Shown here one piece after another: positions 32,909 to 38,052 of a stretch of DNA of 38,052 nt. The notes beneath the pieces were generated by a model. It made no database searches and was not told where the DNA came from. It saw only the letters and a program-made list of their open reading frames with translations. The stretch is from Candidatus Baldrarchaeota archaeon. GTDB lineage: Archaea; Asgardarchaeota; Baldrarchaeia; Baldrarchaeales; DXJG01. Position numbers and translations under genes: made by a program. The stretch lies in contig JAUQZC010000058.1 in assembly GCA_030587435.1 (NCBI GenBank), positions 1 through 38,052 of the forward strand. The letters run 5' to 3'. How positions within the stretch are numbered: position 1 is the stretch's first letter; every line of letters begins with the position of its first letter.

Positions 32909-33490
32909 TTGAGAAAGGACAAAGATGGAAGAGTACATTTCAAAATCGTATTCTGGGGCCCTTCCTTATCAGGAAAAACCACTTCACTTAGATGGATATA
33001 CAGTAATGTATCAGGGCTATCGAAGGGCGGGTTTACCTCTATCGAAGACCCCACTGGAAGAACGTTATACTTTGATTATACACCATTATCAGCTAGCGGT
33101 GATGTAATATTTGATGTTTACACAGTAGCGGGTCAAAAAAGACATAGACATCAACGAAAAATAATTTTGCAAGGGGTAGACGGTATAATTTTTGTAGCTG
33201 ACTCAGATCCTTCACAGCTTGATGCAAATGAAGAAAGTATGGAAGAGTTAAAGGAGTTGTTAAAAGATCGTCTCGGAACAGAGATACCACTAGTGATAAT
33301 GATTAACAAAAGGGATCTGTCAAATGCTGCAGATAAAGAGGAAATTTTAGAGAAACTTCACATTGCAGCCATGGATGTACCTATATATGAAACAATTGCA
33401 ACAAAAGGAATAGGTATAAAAAGAGCTTTCCAAGCAATTGCTAGGGAAGTTTTATTAAGAAAACTCTACAATTTAAAAACCATGACATAA
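32909..33490 (+). CDS. MglA-like small GTPase
   Basis: A 193-residue Ras-superfamily GTPase. P loop GPSLSGKTT (about 17-25); the T of SIEDPTGRTLYFD (about 44-56) is in the switch I region. Switch II is YTVAGQ (about 71-76), where MglA proteins have TVPGQ and Ras has DxxGQ. FVADSD and NANEES-like DANEESMEEL follow, G4 is NKRD (133-136), and ETIATKGIGIKRAF holds G5. The VYTV.GQ pattern with HQRKIILQGVDGIIFVADS is the MglA group, whose partners are roadblock proteins. No lipidation motif or membrane helix is seen. TTG start. It is flanked by roadblock genes on both sides. Confidence 0.88.
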   Translation: MRKDKDGRVHFKIVFWGPSLSGKTTSLRWIYSNVSGLSKGGFTSIEDPTGRTLYFDYTPLSASGDVIFDVYTVAGQKRHRHQRKIILQGVDGIIFVADSDPSQLDANEESMEELKELLKDRLGTEIPLVIMINKRDLSNAADKEEILEKLHIAAMDVPIYETIATKGIGIKRAFQAIAREVLLRKLYNLKTMT

Positions 33491-33554
33491 AATACGCAAC
33501 TTATGTAATTATTAAATTAGTGATCTAAAATAAGCTGCAAACAAGGTGACAACC

Positions 33555-33926
33555 ATGTCCGAGTCGAGTAGTGAAACCTTAGAAGACGTACTTAAGGATC
33601 TTGAAGCTACAGTACCCGATATAGAAGCTGCCGCAATCGTTAGCATAGAAGGACTACCAATTGCCTCAGCGTTGCCCACCGACGTAGATGAAACCCGAGT
33701 AGCCGCTATGACAGCAGCTATGTTATCTCTAGGAGAAAGAGCTGCATCAGAGCTAGGAAAAGGAGAACTAGAACAAATATTCGTTAAAGGCAAAGAAGGG
33801 TACATAGTTACAATGAGCGCTGGACCAAGCGCCGTGTTAACTGTAACGGCAAGAAAACAAGCAAAACTAGGCTTAATTTTTCACTACATGAAACAAGCAG
33901 CAGAAAAAATATCAAAAATGATTTAA
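33555..33926 (+). CDS. Roadblock/LC7 domain protein (4 of 4)
   Basis: About 123 residues: LEDVLKDLEATVPDIEAAAI, VSIEGLPIASALPTDVDETR, a helix ending SELGKGELEQI, then VKGKEGYIVTMSAGPSAVLT and a last helix with AKLGLIFHYMKQA. A classical full-length roadblock fold. The frame opens at GTG 33546, but AAGGTGAC before ATG 33555 marks the true start. It follows the GTPase by about 64 bases and precedes the prenyl synthase by 31. Confidence 0.88.
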   Translation: MSESSSETLEDVLKDLEATVPDIEAAAIVSIEGLPIASALPTDVDETRVAAMTAAMLSLGERAASELGKGELEQIFVKGKEGYIVTMSAGPSAVLTVTARKQAKLGLIFHYMKQAAEKISKMI

Positions 33927-33957
33927 AAAATAGTACTAATAAGGCTAGGGGAAACAT

Positions 33958-34722
33958 ATGCGTATACTCGCACCAATATACAAACTTTACGAGTGGTTAT
34001 TGTGGAAGCAAATAAAACAAGGAGAAAAACCAAAACATATCGGCGTAATCCTAGACGGAAATAGACGTTATGCAAGGCAACTAGGATTAGAAACATGGAA
34101 TGGACATAAAATAGGTGCTGAAAAAGTAAAAGATTTCTTAGAATGGTGCTGGGAAGCAGGAATAAAGGTTGTAACTCTCTATGTTTTCAGCACAGAAAAC
34201 TTCAATCGCAGTAAAAGAGAAGTAGAAGAAATAATGAGACTGGCAAAACAAAAATTTGAAGAGGTTCTCACGGATCCTCGAATTCGTAAACATCAAGTTA
34301 GAATAAAAGCCATAGGACGGTTGCACCTGTTACCCAAAGATTTACGTGATATCATAAGGAAAGCAGAAGAGGAAACTAAATCGTATAACAAATATTTCTT
34401 AAATGTTGCAATAGGATATGGTGGACGTGCCGAAATAGTTGATGCATTCAGAAAAATTGCAAAAATGGTAGCAGAAGGGAAACTCAATCCTGAATTAATA
34501 GATGAAAATCTTGTCGAAAGACATTTATACACTGCAGGTTTGCCAGATCCAGATCTTATTATCCGTACATCTGGTGAAGAAAGGCTTTCAGGTTTTCTTC
34601 TTTGGCAGTCAGCGTATTCTGAATTCTATTTCCTAGATGTTTATTGGCCTGCAATTAGAAAAATAGATTTATGGCGTGCTATAAGAACCTATCAGCAACG
34701 ACAACGACGATTTGGACGGTGA
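33958..34722 (+). CDS. uppS: cis-Prenyl diphosphate synthase (UppS family)
   Basis: A 254-residue enzyme that extends an allylic diphosphate with cis isoprene units, giving the lipid carrier for sugars (polyprenyl/dolichyl phosphate) used in archaeal N-glycosylation. It has HIGVILDGNRRYARQLGL (catalytic Asp33), GAEKVKDFLEWCWEAGIKVV, YVFSTENFNR, and near the end PDLIIRTSGEERLSGFLLWQ with AYSEFYF and W. A basic N-terminal extension of about 25 residues precedes the core. GGGGAA is just upstream of the ATG. Confidence 0.95.
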   Translation: MRILAPIYKLYEWLLWKQIKQGEKPKHIGVILDGNRRYARQLGLETWNGHKIGAEKVKDFLEWCWEAGIKVVTLYVFSTENFNRSKREVEEIMRLAKQKFEEVLTDPRIRKHQVRIKAIGRLHLLPKDLRDIIRKAEEETKSYNKYFLNVAIGYGGRAEIVDAFRKIAKMVAEGKLNPELIDENLVERHLYTAGLPDPDLIIRTSGEERLSGFLLWQSAYSEFYFLDVYWPAIRKIDLWRAIRTYQQRQRRFGR

Positions 34723-34738
34723 CGTTCACTTATTCAAA

Positions 34739-34954
34739 TTATACATTTTCTTCCTTAACTAAGATGATGTCTTCGACTGCGTTGAGCCAGCGATATGGTA
34801 TTAATATCCTCTGTTTACCGTTAGATGACTTAGTACTTACATCGATTTTCGCGACTTCTTTTTTTCTTAAATCAACTACAACGTCGACAACTGTTCCAAT
34901 GTACTTACCTAGAATACTATATACTTTTTTACCGAGAAGGAATGTAAGTTTCAT
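34739..34954 (-). CDS. PRC-barrel domain protein
   Basis: A 71-residue single-domain protein: FLLGKKVYSILGKYIGTVVD, VVVDLRKKEVAKIDVS, RILIPYRWLNAVEDIILVKE. This is the small beta-barrel seen in RimM and photosynthetic reaction-centre H subunits. Archaeal stand-alone copies include cell-division proteins of the CdpB type, but nothing here decides that role. TAGGAGGATATT precedes the ATG. It lies 15 bases after the acyl-CoA synthetase gene on the same strand and converges with uppS. Confidence 0.8.
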   Translation of the reverse strand: MKLTFLLGKKVYSILGKYIGTVVDVVVDLRKKEVAKIDVSTKSSNGKQRILIPYRWLNAVEDIILVKEENV

Positions 34955-34969
34955 ATAATATCCTCCTAG

Positions 34970-35677
34970 CTAAGAAGATAACGATAATATTATACGTGCA
35001 TCTACAGTTAATGCGCCTTTATCATATGCAAATATAGGGTTTAAATCTAATTGATCGATTTCTGGATGTTCTGTGACAAGTTTTGACACTTTTAAAATAA
35101 TATTAACTAGTTCGTTAATATCCACAGGTTTTCTACCTCTAATTCCTGTAAGAATAGGGTAACTTTTAATTTCCGTGATCATTTCTCTAGCATCATATTC
35201 CGTAAGTGGGGCAATCCGAAAACTTACATCCTTAAACACTTCAACAAAGATCCCACCTAAACCAAACATTATAGCAGGGCCAAACTGCGGATCCTTAGTC
35301 ATTCCCACAATAACCTCAGCAATCGGTTCGGGTGCATATTCCTGCACTAAAACACCAATAATTCTTGCATCGCTCTTATGTTTTCTAACATTATTAATTA
35401 TATCCTCGTAGGCTTTTTTCACTTCATTTTCATCTTTAAGATTAATCATTACTCCTCCAACATCGCTTTTGTGAATTACATCAGGAGAAACGATCTTTAA
35501 AACTACCGGGTATCCTATTTTCTCCGCATATTCTACAGCTTCATCTACAGTTCTAGCAACTTCAAACCTAGTTACAGGAATCCCGTACTCCCTAACGACA
35601 GTCTTTGCTTCATTTTCGAGCAGATAAACTCTGTTCTCCATTCGCGCTTTTTCAATTATTTCCTTAACCTTGTTCAT
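34970..35677 (-). CDS. acdB: Acetate/acyl-CoA ligase (ADP-forming), beta (ATP-grasp) subunit
   Basis: An ATP-grasp protein of about 235 residues: LLENEAKTVVREYGIPVTRF, YAEKIGYPVVLKIVSPDVIH, KSDVGGVMINLKDENEV, VQEYAPEPIAEVIVGM, DPQFGPAIMFGLGGIFVEVF, and DLNPIFAYDKGALTVDARI at the end. In archaea this subunit works with an alpha subunit (ACD I/II) to make ATP from acetyl- or acyl-CoA, phosphate and ADP. The alpha subunit is not in the window. Start at ATG 35677 with GAGGTG six bases upstream. Confidence 0.9.
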   Translation of the reverse strand: MNKVKEIIEKARMENRVYLLENEAKTVVREYGIPVTRFEVARTVDEAVEYAEKIGYPVVLKIVSPDVIHKSDVGGVMINLKDENEVKKAYEDIINNVRKHKSDARIIGVLVQEYAPEPIAEVIVGMTKDPQFGPAIMFGLGGIFVEVFKDVSFRIAPLTEYDAREMITEIKSYPILTGIRGRKPVDINELVNIILKVSKLVTEHPEIDQLDLNPIFAYDKGALTVDARIILSLSS

Positions 35678-35829
35678 GCCTTTCACCTCGTAAGGACTGT
35701 TAAGATTTAATTACAATCAATATTTATTTTTAGCTGTACAACTTCTACTTAGTTAGTTGACAGTGTCTCATTATGTCATAAAATCTTTTTTATGTTTCCT
35801 GTTCTATTGAGAGAAAGTTCTTTTATATC

Positions 35830-36597
35830 TTATCTAAAAGTCAAGAAGTCCTCTCCCCCAGCATATATGCGCTGCAATATTGCGTATAAATCATCTAGTC
35901 CCTCATTCCTAGCAGCAGAAACTGGAATGAGTTCCCCTGGCCTACCCATTTCATCTAATATACTGAAAATTTTTAAACTCATTTCTCTTCTCAAACCGGA
36001 AAATTCTTGATCAATAGTTTCAGCTAACTTGTAGAAGTCTTCTGACCATCCAAGTATTTTTTGTTTTTCTTTCTCTTCTAACAAATCTGACTTAGATAAA
36101 ACATATACTTGGGGTATCTGAAAACGATACTCCACCGAAATACCCAGCAAAAGAACCGACACATATCCATAAGGATTTTTAGCAAGAATCGGGTCAACTA
36201 AATATATTGATGCTTGATTTTCACCATCCAGTGCAGAAACTATAAGAGGCCCAGCACTCCTATATGCAAAAAGTTCCATTTGGCCTGGGGTATCAATTAA
36301 AACATATTCTGGCTTTAAATCGTCAATTTCCTCCTTTATTTTATCTATTTTCCCCGTTAACATGTCAACGCTTGCAATAAGCGCTCCATTTGGACCCAAA
36401 TCGAAATCAAGCATAACATCCTCTACCTTAATATAATCTCTCGCATCTACATCCGGCGTATAGGGCAAATTTCGAACTCCGGGATCTAAATTAACTGTTA
36501 TCGCATCTAACTCGTGATCTTTCAACCATTCAGCAAAACTTGCTGTTAATGTTGACTTACCGCTTCCAGCAGTCCCAATAAAATACATAAAAAACAT
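35830..36597 (-). CDS. GPN-loop GTPase
   Basis: About 255 residues. P loop FIGTAGSGKST; VNLDPGVRNLPY; DYIKVEDVMLDFDLGPNGAL with the Gly-Pro-Asn insertion that defines the family; IDTPGQMELF as G3; LSKSDLL as G4; and PVSAARNEGLDDLY at the end. GPN GTPases form dimers; eukaryotic members help assemble or import RNA polymerase II, while the archaeal role is less clear. The frame is open to 36642, but those residues precede the conserved strand; the ATG at 36597 (MFFMYFIGTAG) is preferred, with GGGAG upstream. Confidence 0.9.
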   Translation of the reverse strand: MFFMYFIGTAGSGKSTLTASFAEWLKDHELDAITVNLDPGVRNLPYTPDVDARDYIKVEDVMLDFDLGPNGALIASVDMLTGKIDKIKEEIDDLKPEYVLIDTPGQMELFAYRSAGPLIVSALDGENQASIYLVDPILAKNPYGYVSVLLLGISVEYRFQIPQVYVLSKSDLLEEKEKQKILGWSEDFYKLAETIDQEFSGLRREMSLKIFSILDEMGRPGELIPVSAARNEGLDDLYAILQRIYAGGEDFLTFR

Positions 36598-36781
36598 GGC
36601 TTTATCGCTCCCATATGACAATACTATACACAAATCCAACAAGTGTTCTTAATCTGACTTATTAATAAACTTTTAAACCTGCCATGTTTTATACAGCTAC
36701 TTGCAACGTTTTAGGGGGACACAAGAGCACCAAGACTTAAAGAGAATTGTAATACTAAATAAATTAAAACCTTAAGAATGG

Positions 36782-38052
<1,271 letters not shown>

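Overview
The window is archaeal chromosomal DNA. Evidence for this is TFB, a TFE-beta-like protein, SRP19, ribosomal proteins S8e and S30e, Nop5 with fibrillarin, Gar1, GatD/GatE, Trm1, aTrm11-type methyltransferase, RNase Z, CDC48, and an intron-bearing tRNA-Pro. It is AT-rich, with many TTG and GTG starts and strong GGAGG or GAGGTG ribosome binding sites. TFE-beta, the doubly interrupted tRNA and the roadblock/GTPase cluster point to the TACK/Asgard side of the archaea. A Bathyarchaeia-like lineage is my best guess, at low confidence. No CRISPR array, rRNA, transposase or phage gene is visible.

Left end (1-3.4 kb): the 3' end of purB with a one-base frameshift; a tRNA-Pro(GGG) on the minus strand with two introns; thpR; then a wrecked two-gene unit. 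That unit was an aldehyde:ferredoxin oxidoreductase-like gene followed by a flavodoxin-fold NAD(P)H/FMN reductase. A 444-base segment (2181-2624) lies inverted across their junction, so the C-terminus of the first gene and the N-terminus of the second are on the wrong strand. Flipping the segment back restores both frames exactly at both joints. Several one-base homopolymer indels also lie in this region, so real decay and poor sequence or assembly must be separated.

3.4-19.5 kb: a CDC48-like single-AAA ATPase with a UPF0200 kinase and its UPF0201 partner; RNase Z and tRNA G10 methyltransferase; the AmmeMemoRadiSam radical SAM enzyme with a tiny zinc-ribbon protein; a second PFL-activase-like radical SAM protein with unusual cysteine spacing; glmS, divergent from a winged-helix regulator across a region rich in inverted repeats; gatE and gatD converging; elp3; an S30e gene of 53 codons; and the start-less 3' remnant of a membrane-anchored surface protein.

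19.5-31.4 kb: pyrD-pyrK; nop5-fibrillarin; a DUF61 protein and a COG1395 regulator; rnhB; trm1 and a FtsJ/RlmE methyltransferase; then a minus-strand information-processing run (S8e, SRP19, Gar1, TFB, TFE-beta); and hypE.

31.4-38 kb: four roadblock/LC7 proteins around one MglA-like small GTPase, a candidate GTPase switch module; a cis-prenyl diphosphate synthase; a PRC-barrel protein; an ADP-forming acyl-CoA synthetase ATP-grasp subunit; a GPN-loop GTPase; and the C-terminal part of CDC48, cut by the right edge.

The main theme is RNA: tRNA maturation and modification, snoRNP-type rRNA modification and transcription initiation. The features most worth following up are the reading-frame-restoring inversion, the roadblock/GTPase cluster, and the glmS/regulator intergenic region.
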